From NCBI GenBank assembly GCA_965200805.1, contig OZ241384.1, positions 1,178,001 through 1,242,000 of the forward strand: DNA of 64,000 bases. Reading direction: 5' to 3'. The DNA is from MPNP01 sp026709725. Lineage in GTDB: Bacteria > Pseudomonadota > Alphaproteobacteria > Rhodobacterales > Rhodobacteraceae. Of this stretch, positions 45,436 through 55,751 are shown piece after piece (position 1 is the stretch's first letter; every line of letters starts with the position of its first letter). The translations under genes and the position numbers were made by a program. The notes under the pieces were generated by a model. The model was not told where the DNA came from, did no database searches, and saw nothing but the letters and a program-made list of their open reading frames with translations.

Positions 45436-45642
45436 AGGCACCACCTGCACAGCATTGTCACCGGATCCAACATCTCCGGCAACGACGGGACAGAAACCCT
45501 CATTGGGACTGTCTCCAAATCATGCAGATCACCACCCCCGGCACAACCTGCCGGAGAGTCCTCCCTGGCTGCTCCGTTAATCCATGTTGCAGCGAGAATT
45601 CAATCAATTCCCGGCCATTGCGTGAACTTTTATAACCGGACG

Positions 45643-48078
45643 TCATTCCTCGCGCAGTGTGCCACCGGTGCGTTCGCGGACTTCAGCGACAATCTCATCC
45701 GAGATTTGGGAGAGTTCTGCATCCGTGAATGCCTTGACCCTGGGCTGCAAATGAACGCTGATCGCAATTGATTTGAAACTCTTGCCAAATTGTTCAGCCG
45801 CGGGCTTGCCTGAAAATTCATCAAAGACACTGACGGATTCAATGAATTCGCGGGACTTGCTGCGCTGAACTGCCGCTGTGATCGCGCCAGCCGGACAGGT
45901 GTCCCCGACGATGAAGGCAAAATCCCGGACCGCTCCCTGCAGATCATTAAGGGCAAGGGCCGGCCGCGTCCGTATTTGCTTGCGGGGAAAAGGAATTCGA
46001 TCAATATAAATTGTGAAAGCAACGGCACCACCACGAATACGCGACTTTCGCAGCACTTTGGGACTGATCTGGCCAAACAGGGCCACGGGCTGGTCAGGCC
46101 GCAGATACAGACATCCTGTCCGACCCGGATGCCAGCCGGGTGGTGTTGCGGTATCCGTCTTCCATCTCATGGTCGGGCTGATGGTTTCAAGGACCTGTTC
46201 AAGGTCGGCCTTGGCATCATAGATATCGGCCGCCCGGACGGACTTGTGTGGTGATCGGGGACCCGTGGGTCCTATCCGTATTCCTGTTGCCTGCAGCATC
46301 TGCTCGCCCGGATCATGACCGGTAAAGATCGGACCGATCTCGAAGATGGACAGCGATTGCACACCCCGCTTCTGGTTGCGCGAGGCCGCCTGAAGCAAAC
46401 CAGGCAGGAGGTCGGGTCGCATGACATCAAGCTCGGATGAGATGGGGTTCTCAAGTGCAACATGGACCGCATCCTCCAGAAACAGCTCGGAAAGGGATGA
46501 TTGTGTAAAGGAGTAGGTGAGACATTCGTTGTAACCAAGGGAGGCAATACGCCGCCGGAGGATCCCCTCCCGTTTTTGGGCAGGAGTCAGGATGGCGGCC
46601 GCCACACCCTTGCAGCGCCGTTTCATGGGCCGACCCTTGAGTTTGGCAAGGCTGGCAATGCGGGCGACCTCCTCAACCAGATCAGCCTCACCATGGATAT
46701 CCGGTCGCCATGAGGGAGAGGTGACGGTTATGATTTCATCTTCAACTTGTGGCCTGAAACCCAGATCTTCAAGGATTCGGCATTGCGTCTCCGGCCTGAT
46801 GGACATGCCGACCAGCCGGGCGACACGACCGGTTCGCAATGTGAGTGTTCGCTCCGGTTTGGGAACTGTGCCGGCACGGGCAATCCGCGATGGCTCCCCG
46901 CCACAGATCGTGAGGATCAGTTCCGTTGCAGCATCAAGCCCTGCTTCGGTATCGCTCGGATCCACGCCCCTCTCAAAGCGGTAGCGGGCGTCTGAGTTGA
47001 TCCTGAGGCGCCGACCGGATCGGGCGATCATCAACGGATCCCAGAGAGCACTTTCGACAAACACATTGACGGTTTCATCTGTGCAGCCGGTCCTGTCGCC
47101 ACCGATGAGCCCGGCGAGACTGACCGGACCTGTCGCATCAGAGATCGCCATCGTGTCGGCATCAAACATGTAGTTCTGACCGTCAAGAGCAGTCAGTGTT
47201 TCACCGCCTGCCGCAAAGGAAATCTTTAGCGAACCGGTGAGTTTGTCGGCATCAAAGACATGCAGCGGTCGACTGCGATCATAGGTGAGGTAGTTGGTAA
47301 TATCGACGAGAGCCGAGATCGGACGCAGCCCAATCGCCTTGAGGCGTCGCTGCATCCAGGCAGGTGATGGTCCGTTGGCAACACCGCGGATGAGGCGGCC
47401 AAGAAAGAGAGGACATCCGCCTGCCGCATCGCCGTGAATATTGACGGAAACGGGACAATCAAAACGCCCTTCAATGGATGGCCGGGTCCGGGGCTTCATT
47501 GTTCCGATGCCGTGGGCCGCAAGGTCCCGGGCAATCCCACGAACACCAAGAGCGTCCGGACGATTTGGGGTCACATCAAGATCAATAACCGGATCATTCA
47601 GACCCACCCAGTCGGCATAGGCCATGCCGAGCGGTGCATCGCTTGGGAGTTCGATGATGCCATCATGTTCATCGGAGATCATAAGTTCGCGTTCTGAGCA
47701 GAGCATGCCAGAACTTGTCACGCCCCGGATGGTTGCCTCTTTCAGCATCATCTCCGTCCCCGGAATCCAGCTGCCCGGCGGTGCGAAGACACCGATAAGG
47801 CCGCTTCTGGCATTTGGTGCCCCGCAGACAACCTCAACCTCTTCCTGTCGGCCGCCTCTGCCATCGGGCCAGGTTGCGACCCGGCAGACCTGCAGACTGT
47901 CGGCATTCGGGTGGGGATGGGTTTTGATGACCTTGCAGATGGTGAAGCTGGCCAACGGGTCACCAGGATTGGCAACCGAGTCGACTTCATGTCCGATGAC
48001 AGTCAGTGCCTCGGCGATGGTCCGGATATCCGCCCTGGTCTCAAGATGATCCCTGAGCCAGTCCAGTGTGAATTTCAT
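45643..48078 (-). CDS. pheT: Phenylalanyl-tRNA synthetase beta subunit PheT
   Basis: An 811-residue subunit: N-terminal EMAP/tRNA-binding domain (HPHPNADSLQVCRV, VVCGAPNARSG), B3/B4 editing domain, B5 domain (PNRPDALGVRGIARDL) and the C-terminal anticodon-binding FDX-ACB domain. It joins PheS as an alpha2-beta2 enzyme. It is normally directly downstream of pheS; here it is about 2.4 kb away on the opposite strand, beyond pyk and rpmI–rplT, so the pair is split by an inversion or transposition. Confidence 0.96.
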   Translation of the reverse strand: MKFTLDWLRDHLETRADIRTIAEALTVIGHEVDSVANPGDPLASFTICKVIKTHPHPNADSLQVCRVATWPDGRGGRQEEVEVVCGAPNARSGLIGVFAPPGSWIPGTEMMLKEATIRGVTSSGMLCSERELMISDEHDGIIELPSDAPLGMAYADWVGLNDPVIDLDVTPNRPDALGVRGIARDLAAHGIGTMKPRTRPSIEGRFDCPVSVNIHGDAAGGCPLFLGRLIRGVANGPSPAWMQRRLKAIGLRPISALVDITNYLTYDRSRPLHVFDADKLTGSLKISFAAGGETLTALDGQNYMFDADTMAISDATGPVSLAGLIGGDRTGCTDETVNVFVESALWDPLMIARSGRRLRINSDARYRFERGVDPSDTEAGLDAATELILTICGGEPSRIARAGTVPKPERTLTLRTGRVARLVGMSIRPETQCRILEDLGFRPQVEDEIITVTSPSWRPDIHGEADLVEEVARIASLAKLKGRPMKRRCKGVAAAILTPAQKREGILRRRIASLGYNECLTYSFTQSSLSELFLEDAVHVALENPISSELDVMRPDLLPGLLQAASRNQKRGVQSLSIFEIGPIFTGHDPGEQMLQATGIRIGPTGPRSPHKSVRAADIYDAKADLEQVLETISPTMRWKTDTATPPGWHPGRTGCLYLRPDQPVALFGQISPKVLRKSRIRGGAVAFTIYIDRIPFPRKQIRTRPALALNDLQGAVRDFAFIVGDTCPAGAITAAVQRSKSREFIESVSVFDEFSGKPAAEQFGKSFKSIAISVHLQPRVKAFTDAELSQISDEIVAEVRERTGGTLREE

Positions 48079-48244
48079 GGGAATGTCCTGCTTTGTTCGG
48101 TCATTGCGATTGTCCTGACGCGGCCATCCGGTTCATGGCCATCATGGCAGGGCACTGGCAATACGCAGTCTCTGAAGGTAAATCAATATGGATTGCGTCA
48201 ATCCGGCAACGGGCTGACCATTGGACAGTCGGGGAACATGGATC

Positions 48245-49690
48245 ATGAAACGAATGAGAAGTCTGCGGATTGTTGCAACCCTGGGTCCGGCATCCTCCGA
48301 ACCGGATACCATTGCGGCCATGTTTGACGCCGGTGTTGATGTTTTCCGGCTGAACATGAGTCATGGTGACAAGGATGTTGTCAGACGTCTTCATGGAATC
48401 ATCCGTGATGTGGAAGAATCCTATCGTCGCCCGATCGGTATTCTGGCTGATCTTCAGGGGCCAAAACTCCGGGTTGGTACGTTCTCTGATGGTTCCGAAG
48501 AGCTCAGGGCTGGTGACAGGTTTCGACTGGATCTTGATCCTGCACCGGGTGATCGGAAGCGTGTCTGTCTGCCGCACAGGGAAGTCTATGATGCGGTGGC
48601 TGCGGGCCAGACACTCCTGGTCAATGATGGGAAAATCCGCCTGCATGTTGTCGATACGGGGCAGGATTACATTGACTGCGAGATCATCGAGGGGGGCGTG
48701 ATTTCAGCCCGCAAGGGCGTCAATGTCCCCGATGCCGAGTTACCGCTCCCGGCATTGTCGGCGAAGGATCGAGAGGATCTTGAATTTGCCTGTGAGCTGG
48801 GGGTGGACTGGCTGGCTCTCTCCTTTGTCCAGCGCCGCGAGGATGTCGAGGAGGCCAGGAGACTTGCCGACAGCCGGGCTGCAGTCATGACCAAGGTCGA
48901 AAAGCCGCTCGCCGTCGAGCGGTTTGATGATATCCTTGACGCTTCTGACGGAATCATGATCGCCCGCGGGGATCTCGGTGTCGAGCTGCCCATCCATAAG
49001 GTCCCGCCAATCCAGAAGCGCCTGATCAGGAAGTGTCGGGCGGCAGCCAAACCGGTGATTGTGGCAACACAGATGCTCGAAAGCATGATTGAGGCATCAA
49101 CTCCGACCCGTGCCGAGGTGTCCGATGTCGCGACCGCAATTTATGAAGGTGCCGATGCGGTGATGCTGTCGGCCGAGTCGGCTGTCGGCAAATATCCCGT
49201 TCAATCAGTCACAACGATGCAGAATGTGGCCTGCTCGGTCGAGAGTGATCTGACCTATCGACAGGTCATCGATGCCTCTCGCCGCGGAGAGCGGACAACC
49301 ATTCCCGATTCCATCACGCTGGCAGCACGGGAAATTGCCGAGACGACCGAGGTCAAGGCCATTTGCTGTTTCACCCATTCCGGTGCCACCGCACGTCTCG
49401 TGGCACGGGAACGACCCGGTGTCCCCATCCTGGTTCTGACACCCTTTGCCCGAATCGCCCGCCGTCTGAGCCTCCTGTGGGGCGGGCACTGTGTGCCGAC
49501 AAAATCGGTTGGAACATTCGATACGGCTGTCGAGTCCGCCATCGAAACGGCCCGGGCTGAGGGTCTGGCCGAAACGGGTGACAACATTGTAATCACAGCC
49601 GGTGTCCCGTTCAATGTATCAGGCAGCACGAACATTGTGCAGGTTGCGACCATCAACACTGAGAATGAAGACGACGCCCTCAATGAGTGA
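48245..49690 (+). CDS. pyk: Pyruvate kinase
   Basis: Makes pyruvate and ATP from phosphoenolpyruvate. The 481-residue product starts at ATG 48245 (MKRMRSLRIVATLGPASSEP), with GGGGA upstream. Signatures are VFRLNMSHGD, the active-site Lys in MTKVEKPLAVERFDDIL, IMIARGDLGVELP (metal ligands) and VATQMLESMIEASTPTRAEV. It is divergent from pheT and followed by rpmI after 137 bp. Confidence 0.95.
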   Translation: MKRMRSLRIVATLGPASSEPDTIAAMFDAGVDVFRLNMSHGDKDVVRRLHGIIRDVEESYRRPIGILADLQGPKLRVGTFSDGSEELRAGDRFRLDLDPAPGDRKRVCLPHREVYDAVAAGQTLLVNDGKIRLHVVDTGQDYIDCEIIEGGVISARKGVNVPDAELPLPALSAKDREDLEFACELGVDWLALSFVQRREDVEEARRLADSRAAVMTKVEKPLAVERFDDILDASDGIMIARGDLGVELPIHKVPPIQKRLIRKCRAAAKPVIVATQMLESMIEASTPTRAEVSDVATAIYEGADAVMLSAESAVGKYPVQSVTTMQNVACSVESDLTYRQVIDASRRGERTTIPDSITLAAREIAETTEVKAICCFTHSGATARLVARERPGVPILVLTPFARIARRLSLLWGGHCVPTKSVGTFDTAVESAIETARAEGLAETGDNIVITAGVPFNVSGSTNIVQVATINTENEDDALNE

Positions 49691-49827
49691 AACCCCGCCA
49701 ATCATTGAAATCACGGTCGAAGAATTTGCAATTCCGGTCGGGTGTCTGTATCGGGTGCCGCCTGTGCACGGCCGGCTTACAGAGGCATGCCGGGTCGTGT
49801 TGACTGTCTCGACTCACGGAGTTTGAA

Positions 49828-50028
49828 ATGCCCAAAATGAAAACGAAGTCCAGTGCCAAGAAGCGATTCAAGGTGACGGCAAGCGGACGCATCAAGGTCC
49901 AGCAGGCCGGCAAGCGGCACGGCATGATCAAGCGATCAAAAAAGTTCATCCGCAATGCGCGCGGCACCACGACCCTGTCCCCGCAGGACGAGAAGATTGT
50001 CAAGGGCTTCATGCCCTACTCGCGCTAG
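49828..50028 (+). CDS. rpmI: Ribosomal protein bL35
   Basis: A 66-residue basic protein, MPKMKTKSSAKKRFKVTASG..., a full-length L35 with the typical HGMIKRSKKFIRNARG block. GGAG precedes the start. It is followed 12 bp later by rplT. No infC is upstream, although rpmI–rplT commonly follows it. Confidence 0.97.
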   Translation: MPKMKTKSSAKKRFKVTASGRIKVQQAGKRHGMIKRSKKFIRNARGTTTLSPQDEKIVKGFMPYSR

Positions 50029-50040
50029 GGGAGGGAGACG

Positions 50041-50403
50041 ATGGCACGTGTCAAGAGTGGCAAGGTCACCCATGCCCGTCACAGGAAAGTTGTCAAGAAT
50101 GCCAAGGGCTACCATGGGCGCCGGAAAAATACATTCAAGGTTGCCAAGCAGGCGGTTGATCGCGCCCGGCAGTATGCAACGCGGGATCGCAAACAGCGCA
50201 AGCGCAACTTTCGGGCCCTCTGGATCCAGCGGATCAATGCTGCGGTTCGATCCTGCGATGAGTCCATGACATACTCGCAGTTCATGAATGGTCTCAAGCA
50301 GGCAAACATTGTCATTGATCGCAAGATTCTGGCGGAAATCGCCCATGATGACCCGGCCGTCTTTGCCGAAATTGTGGCCAGGGCCCGGACAGCACTTCCC
50401 TGA
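50041..50403 (+). CDS. rplT: Ribosomal protein bL20
   Basis: A 120-residue protein beginning MARVKSGKVTHARHRKVVKN, with AKGYHGRRKNTFKVAKQAV and RDRKQRKRNFRALWIQRINA, all typical of L20, a 50S assembly protein. GGGAGGGAG precedes the ATG. It lies between rpmI and pheS. Confidence 0.97.
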   Translation: MARVKSGKVTHARHRKVVKNAKGYHGRRKNTFKVAKQAVDRARQYATRDRKQRKRNFRALWIQRINAAVRSCDESMTYSQFMNGLKQANIVIDRKILAEIAHDDPAVFAEIVARARTALP

Positions 50404-50516
50404 TCAGTCCATCCCATCCTCTCAGCGCAATCACAGCATGCCGGAAGGTTTGGTTGCGTTGAAGAGAGGACCGTGCCGCAGTCGGGGACTGCGCCAGCAT
50501 CAGCGGAGAGTGTGCC

Positions 50517-51599
50517 ATGACCGATATTGAGACACTCGAACAGGAGACGCTGCAGTCAATTGCCGCTGCCGACAGTGAGGCCTCACTTGAGGCTCTGCGA
50601 CTGGGTGTCCTTGGCAGACAGGGAACGATCACGCAACGACTTCGGGGTATGGGAGCGCTGGACCCTGATGAACGGAAAAGCGTGGCAACGGCCCTGAACC
50701 GGGCCAAGGATGCCATCAGCCAGGCTTTGCGTCAACGCAGGGATGAACTTGAGGAAGCCGCCCTTGATCGTCAGATGCAGGCGGAGTGGCTGGATATCAC
50801 CCTGCCCGCCCGCCCGAATCGAACGGGGAGTGTTCATCCTGTCAGCCAGACAATGGATGAGGTCGCGGCAATCTTTGCGGATATGGGATTTGGTGTTGCC
50901 GAAGGCCCGCAAATCGAAACAGACTGGCACAATTTTGATGCGTTGAACATTCCCCCGGACCATCCGGCCCGGCAGGAACATGACACCTTTTTCATTCGTA
51001 TGGAGTCTGATGGGGGCAGCCAGCCCAATGTCCTTCGGACCCATACGTCGCCAGTTCAGGTCCGGACCATGCAGGAGCGTGGCGCACCATTGTACATTGT
51101 TGCCCCGGGCCGCGTCTATCGCTGTGACTATGATCAGACACATACTCCGATGTTCCACCAGACCGAGGGGCTGGCGATCGACAGGGATATCACCATGGCC
51201 AATCTCAAATGGGTCCTGGAAGAATTCTGCCGGGCCTATTTCGAAGTCGATGCGGTTGAATTGCGGTTTCGGGCTTCCCATTTCCCCTTCACGGAGCCGT
51301 CGGCGGAAGTCGACCTGCGCTGTTCATGGCAGGATGGCCAGCTGAAAGTCGGTGAGGGTGATGACTGGATGGAAATCATCGGCTGCGGGATGGTTCATCC
51401 CAGGGTTCTCGAGGCCGGCAGGATTGATCCCTCAGTCTATCAGGGGTTTGCTTTTGGCATCGGCATTGACCGCCTTGCGATGCTCAAATACGGCATTCCG
51501 GATCTCAGGGCCTTCTACGAGAGCGATGTGCGCTGGCTTCGTCACTACAGTTTTGAGCCTTTGGACATACCCACGCTGCATGGCGGCCTGAGCCGCTGA
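50517..51599 (+). CDS. pheS: Phenylalanyl-tRNA synthetase alpha subunit PheS
   Basis: The 360-residue catalytic class II subunit. An N-terminal coiled coil (residues 1–90) precedes motif 1 (GFGVAEGPQIETDWHNFDALN), motif 2 (LRTHTSPVQVRTM and GRVYRCDYDQTHTPMFHQTEG) and motif 3 (GFAFGIGIDRLAMLKYGI). It is cotranscribed with rpmI and rplT, but its partner pheT is elsewhere in the window in reverse orientation. Confidence 0.96.
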   Translation: MTDIETLEQETLQSIAAADSEASLEALRLGVLGRQGTITQRLRGMGALDPDERKSVATALNRAKDAISQALRQRRDELEEAALDRQMQAEWLDITLPARPNRTGSVHPVSQTMDEVAAIFADMGFGVAEGPQIETDWHNFDALNIPPDHPARQEHDTFFIRMESDGGSQPNVLRTHTSPVQVRTMQERGAPLYIVAPGRVYRCDYDQTHTPMFHQTEGLAIDRDITMANLKWVLEEFCRAYFEVDAVELRFRASHFPFTEPSAEVDLRCSWQDGQLKVGEGDDWMEIIGCGMVHPRVLEAGRIDPSVYQGFAFGIGIDRLAMLKYGIPDLRAFYESDVRWLRHYSFEPLDIPTLHGGLSR

Positions 51600-51636
51600 T
51601 CTGCCGAAGACGATGATTCGTATATGAGGTGCAACG

Positions 51637-51951
51637 ATGAATGAACAGTCCGCAACCAACGAACAGACCCGCACAGAACTCGAAGCCGCTGCATACCGGC
51701 GTCTGCGCGACCATCTGCGCGACCATACGGATGTCCAGAATATTGATCTGATGAACCTTGCCGGTTTCTGCCGCAATTGCCTGAGCCGTTGGTACATGGA
51801 AGCTGCCAATGACAGGGACATCGCCATGGATAAGGCGGCTGCTCGTGAAATCGTCTACGGCATGCCGTTCGATGAGTGGAAGGCCAGGTATCAGCGTGAA
51901 GCCAGTGCCGAGCAAAAAGCGGAATTTGCCAGGTCACATCCATCCGGCTGA
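51637..51951 (+). CDS. DUF1244 family protein
   Basis: A 104-residue protein with the conserved DUF1244 core VQNIDLMNLAGFCRNCLSRWY, including the CRNC pair, and AREIVYGMPFDEWKARYQ. The family is common in proteobacteria and has no established function. It follows pheS by 37 bp on the same strand and probably ends the operon before a hairpin at 52051. Confidence 0.88.
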   Translation: MNEQSATNEQTRTELEAAAYRRLRDHLRDHTDVQNIDLMNLAGFCRNCLSRWYMEAANDRDIAMDKAAAREIVYGMPFDEWKARYQREASAEQKAEFARSHPSG

Positions 51952-52476
51952 GAATTTCCCTAACTGAAATCTCCCCGTTCCGGGGGCCACGACTCCAATC
52001 CAGACCGGACCGGAGAGATCATAAATCTTCATGGCCATGCCCGACCTGTCCAGACCGCATGCCGGTCTGCTGTCTTTTGTCGGACACGATTTTTGTGCTT
52101 GACATCCTGAACACAATGTGAAAAATCAATAAAAAATACGTGAGAATGGTGTTGAGAGCGCCCTTCTCCAGGCCACTTTCGCAATTGATCACTCTCTCAA
52201 AACGCCCGAGCCCAAACCTGGAGCGAACCGATGGCTGACAGAATTCCCCCGTGCCACCGTTCGGCTTTGCCGTGCTGCACCAAATGCACAAAGTCATGAC
52301 CCGTTGCCCGCGCGGATTGCATATGGGATATACGTGCATGGTCTGTGACCGTGCATCGAATTCTGAACTCATTTTGACAGGCCGGGTCGTGCTTGAGGAC
52401 ACAAATGGATTGGAGCAGAAATCATGAAACGTGATCCGGATAGGTCCTGCAACAGGACAATGCACTGGAGGCGTGC
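51952..52476. other. Region upstream of the type IIG-like gene
   Basis: About 525 bp with no recognised gene. Besides the hairpin at 52051 there is a consensus-like -35 TTGACA at 52099–52104, but no good -10 at the usual spacing. No controller (C) protein gene is visible. Confidence 0.45.
52051..52078 (+). terminator. Likely terminator after the DUF1244 gene
   Basis: CAGACCG-CATGC-CGGTCTG forms a perfect 7-bp stem with a 5-base loop, followed after a few bases by tcttttgt. The T tract is short, so efficiency is uncertain. Confidence 0.45.
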
Positions 52477-55400
52477 ATGAGTCTCGAACGCGCTGCACGT
52501 GCCGTCCTGCGGCCTGCCCCAAATGAGGATGAAGTCAAACACCGCATCGCCCTTCTGCTCACAGCAATGGGTCATGACGAGTATCGACTTGAGGCACCGG
52601 TTGGGCGGCGAAGGATTGACATCGAACTTCCTCGACTGCGGATCATCATTGAGGTCAAGGCGCAGGGAAAACTCAACGCGGCAGTGACGTCACAAACCGA
52701 TGCATCGCCCTTCAACCAGCTTGAGGATTATGTTCTGACCAGGATCAGGGAAAACCGGGAGTCGCAGGTCCTGGAGAAATCGGCGTGTCCCTGGACCGGA
52801 ATTCTGACAGATGGCCAGACCTGGTATCGGTGGACATGGCCGCAACGGGACAATCCGGTCGCGCAACCGGAAGACGATAATTTCCGCCCCGCATCAGGCC
52901 CCGATCTCACACAATGGCTGAGCGCGATCCTCTCCGGGGAACCAATCGGCAGGCCGTGGATTCCACAAAATCCTGTGCGGGATGTTTCGGCATTCCGAAC
53001 CATGCATGAGGAGCTGCGCAAAATCCATGATGGTCTGGACGGCAATGTGCGCCGCGACACGCTGACCAAGATGAATCTCTGGCGTGACATGCTTCGGAGC
53101 GGTGGCATGGATCCCTCAACGCAGACTGCACGGGCACGACTGTTTGTTTCGCACTCCTTCCTGATTGCTCTCGCACGCGGGGTCATCTGGACAATCGAAA
53201 ACCCTGACCGGACCTCCTCACCGGATCCAGACCAGCTCCTTGCCGACGGATTTGGAGCATGGGTCGTGCAGACACACACAGGTCGGCAGTGGGCAAAAGA
53301 TCTCCTCTCAATCATTTGCAGCTATGACTGGCGACAGCGCCAGGGGGATGTGTTGCGTCCGCTTTATGAGGCTTTCGTTGATGCGAATGATCGCCGTGAC
53401 TTTGGCGAGGTGTACACGCCGGACTGGCTGGCATCCCTCCTCGTGCAGGAAATTCTGGACGATGCGTGGTGCACGGCAGCAATCAATTCTGCACGGGTTG
53501 CAATGAGCACGAACAAGCCGATTGAAGGTGTCGGGGTCCTTGACCCCTGTTGCGGCTCCGGGACATTCCTCTACCATGCAACGCAACGCATATTGAGCAG
53601 TCCGGACCTGAAAGATGATCCGCCGGTCGTTCAGGCTGGCATTGTGCAACAGCTTGTCTGTGGAATGGACATCCATCCTGTTGCCTGTGAGTTTGCCCGG
53701 GCCACGCTCATGCGTGCGCTCACGCCCGGTTCCGTCGCGACAGCCCAGAGCCTGCGGATCTGGAACGGTGATGCACTCATGCTCCGTCGTGAGGAAGGGC
53801 TGTTCATGCCGCGGAACGGGCAGATTGTCATACGATCGCCCGGTGATGGCGAAATCAGACTTCCGGGGGTGTTTTTCCAGCACCCCCAGTTCGCTGACTG
53901 GGTCCGCCGGTTGGTCGAGGCGGCCAGGAACAATCGCCCTGTTCCCGGAGATATCATACAAAGTCTTCCTGATGGCGATGATCGGGAAATGGTGACAGCC
54001 ACCCACAGGGAATTGACCGGCATTATTCGCAATGAAGGCAACTCGGTCTGGGCCTGGTTCATCAACCACTCGGTCGGGCCGCATGAACTGGCAAGGCGCA
54101 AGGTCAACAGGATCGTGACAAATCCGCCCTGGGTCAGAATGTCAACCATTCAGCACGAACCCCGCAAGCAAAGATTGATCGCCTATGCCCAAGACCAGAA
54201 TCTCTGGCAAGGTGGAAAACAGGCACCGCACTTTGACATTGCGCAGCTGGTTGTCCGTGCAGCGCGGGAAACATACCTCAAGGATCCGGACCATGACAGG
54301 GCAAGCTGGATCGTCAAACATTCTGCCATTCGTGGTGGCAACTGGGAGGCGTTTCGAAGATGGCGCAAGATCGGCCCCACCCATAGAGCCGGCGGGGATC
54401 ATGATCTGGCCTCTGACGGGCGGATCCTTGATCTGGCCGATGTCCAGGTCTTTGGCCCGGGTGATGCCCAAAAATGCTGTGTCCTCATTGACAACTGCCA
54501 GCCATTCCCAAACATCAGAACCTCTGTCATCATTGCTCGCTGCCCCAATGGTCGGCCGAGAGCAGCAATGGGTGCAAGGGAGGCAAATGGTCTTGTACGG
54601 TGGGAGGCCGCACCACCTGCGATCCCGAAAGGGGTGTCTGATTATGAGGATGTCTTCCGGCAGGGCGCCACGATTGTTCCCCATGTTCTGACAATTGCGG
54701 AACAGATCAGTGGGGATGGTGACAGGCGAACAGTCACGACCCGTCAATCGAAGCAGGAGCCATGGAGACGGGTTGATCCCCAGGTTGTCGATGTCCCAAA
54801 ATGGTGGCTTGTGCCCCATCTGAGGTCTGATCATATCCTGCCATTCTCGCTGGCCCCAAATGCTCCCGATCAGGCAATCATTCCAGTCAATCGCCATGGA
54901 GGTCTGTTGTCAGAGGCCGATATTGAAGAAGACAGCAGATACGGAGGCTGGTCGCAGCTGGAAGACATTTATCAGTCCCCTGAGTATCGGGGGCGTGGAC
55001 AAAATACTCCACAAAGCCTGATCCAGCGCATAGATTATGCAGGACAACTGGACAGGCAACTCCCCGCGGAAGCAAGGGATAACGACAAGGGACTTACGCG
55101 TGTGCTTTATCCTGGTTCCGGCGATGTTATGCGGGCTGCGCGGACTCGGCCAAAGAGCTCGATTGTTGACAGCACATTGTACTGGTGCACGATGACAACA
55201 GCACAGGAAGCAGCTTATGTCGTGGCACTTCTAAATGCCATGTTCTTACGGGAAGCGTTTGTGCAGGCGCGGGCCAGTGGCCGTGATTTCCATCTCAGTC
55301 CATGGAAGAATGTTCCGATCCCTGCATTTGATCCAGCGAGTGAGATCCATCAGGAGATCGTCAATATTTGCGAAGAGTCCGAAGCAATGGCTCAGGAATT

Positions 55401-55539
55401 TCTGAGTGATACGGAATCACTTCCAGGATCCCAGTCCGCGCGTGCAAGGCGAATTCGCGAGCATCTTGAAGAGACTGGACTGGCAAACCGTCTCAACAGG
55501 GCGGTTAGGGAAATTTTGCCGGACCAATGCCATTTATGA
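52477..55539 (+). CDS. Type IIG-like restriction–modification fusion enzyme
   Basis: A 1,020-residue protein starting after GGAGGCGTGC. Near the N-terminus RRIDIELPRLRIIIEVKAQGK gives a PD-(D/E)XK nuclease pattern (Asp48, Glu59, Lys61). The adenine methylase part has VYTPDWLASLLVQEIL near 312, the SAM motif VLDPCCGSGTFLYH near 354 and the catalytic NPPW near 549. The C-terminal third should hold the target recognition domain (RASGRDFHLSPWKN). Such fused enzymes cut and methylate DNA alone, as phage defence. No separate methylase, specificity or controller gene adjoins it. Substrate sequence cannot be predicted. Confidence 0.82.
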   Translation: MSLERAARAVLRPAPNEDEVKHRIALLLTAMGHDEYRLEAPVGRRRIDIELPRLRIIIEVKAQGKLNAAVTSQTDASPFNQLEDYVLTRIRENRESQVLEKSACPWTGILTDGQTWYRWTWPQRDNPVAQPEDDNFRPASGPDLTQWLSAILSGEPIGRPWIPQNPVRDVSAFRTMHEELRKIHDGLDGNVRRDTLTKMNLWRDMLRSGGMDPSTQTARARLFVSHSFLIALARGVIWTIENPDRTSSPDPDQLLADGFGAWVVQTHTGRQWAKDLLSIICSYDWRQRQGDVLRPLYEAFVDANDRRDFGEVYTPDWLASLLVQEILDDAWCTAAINSARVAMSTNKPIEGVGVLDPCCGSGTFLYHATQRILSSPDLKDDPPVVQAGIVQQLVCGMDIHPVACEFARATLMRALTPGSVATAQSLRIWNGDALMLRREEGLFMPRNGQIVIRSPGDGEIRLPGVFFQHPQFADWVRRLVEAARNNRPVPGDIIQSLPDGDDREMVTATHRELTGIIRNEGNSVWAWFINHSVGPHELARRKVNRIVTNPPWVRMSTIQHEPRKQRLIAYAQDQNLWQGGKQAPHFDIAQLVVRAARETYLKDPDHDRASWIVKHSAIRGGNWEAFRRWRKIGPTHRAGGDHDLASDGRILDLADVQVFGPGDAQKCCVLIDNCQPFPNIRTSVIIARCPNGRPRAAMGAREANGLVRWEAAPPAIPKGVSDYEDVFRQGATIVPHVLTIAEQISGDGDRRTVTTRQSKQEPWRRVDPQVVDVPKWWLVPHLRSDHILPFSLAPNAPDQAIIPVNRHGGLLSEADIEEDSRYGGWSQLEDIYQSPEYRGRGQNTPQSLIQRIDYAGQLDRQLPAEARDNDKGLTRVLYPGSGDVMRAARTRPKSSIVDSTLYWCTMTTAQEAAYVVALLNAMFLREAFVQARASGRDFHLSPWKNVPIPAFDPASEIHQEIVNICEESEAMAQEFLSDTESLPGSQSARARRIREHLEETGLANRLNRAVREILPDQCHL

Positions 55540-55649
55540 TCCGGTTGCAACCGTGGAGTGCGGCATTCAAGGGAGTAGACCGACGGTAATGACCGAACCG
55601 TTCGGTTGCAATTCGGTCAGGCGGGGTCACGCCATCTCAATTCAGGGTG

Positions 55650-55674
55650 TGAAAATGAAAAGGGACCTTCCCTT
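55650..55674 (-). terminator. Likely terminator of the ABC transporter operon
   Basis: Read on the minus strand, AAGGGA-AGG-TCCCTT forms a 6-bp stem followed by ttcattttc. It lies about 80 bp beyond the stop of the last permease gene. Confidence 0.5.
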
Positions 55675-55751
55675 GCCACCAGCAGGAAGCGTTGATGATT
55701 GACGGTCTTTGTGTTTGCCATCGAAAACGCACTTTCTCCCGATGTGAACTG

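Noticed and set aside
49683..49826. 47-codon ORF between pyk and rpmI
   Set aside because: It begins inside the pyk end, has no recognisable motif and is not needed to explain the region; a leader peptide cannot be shown.
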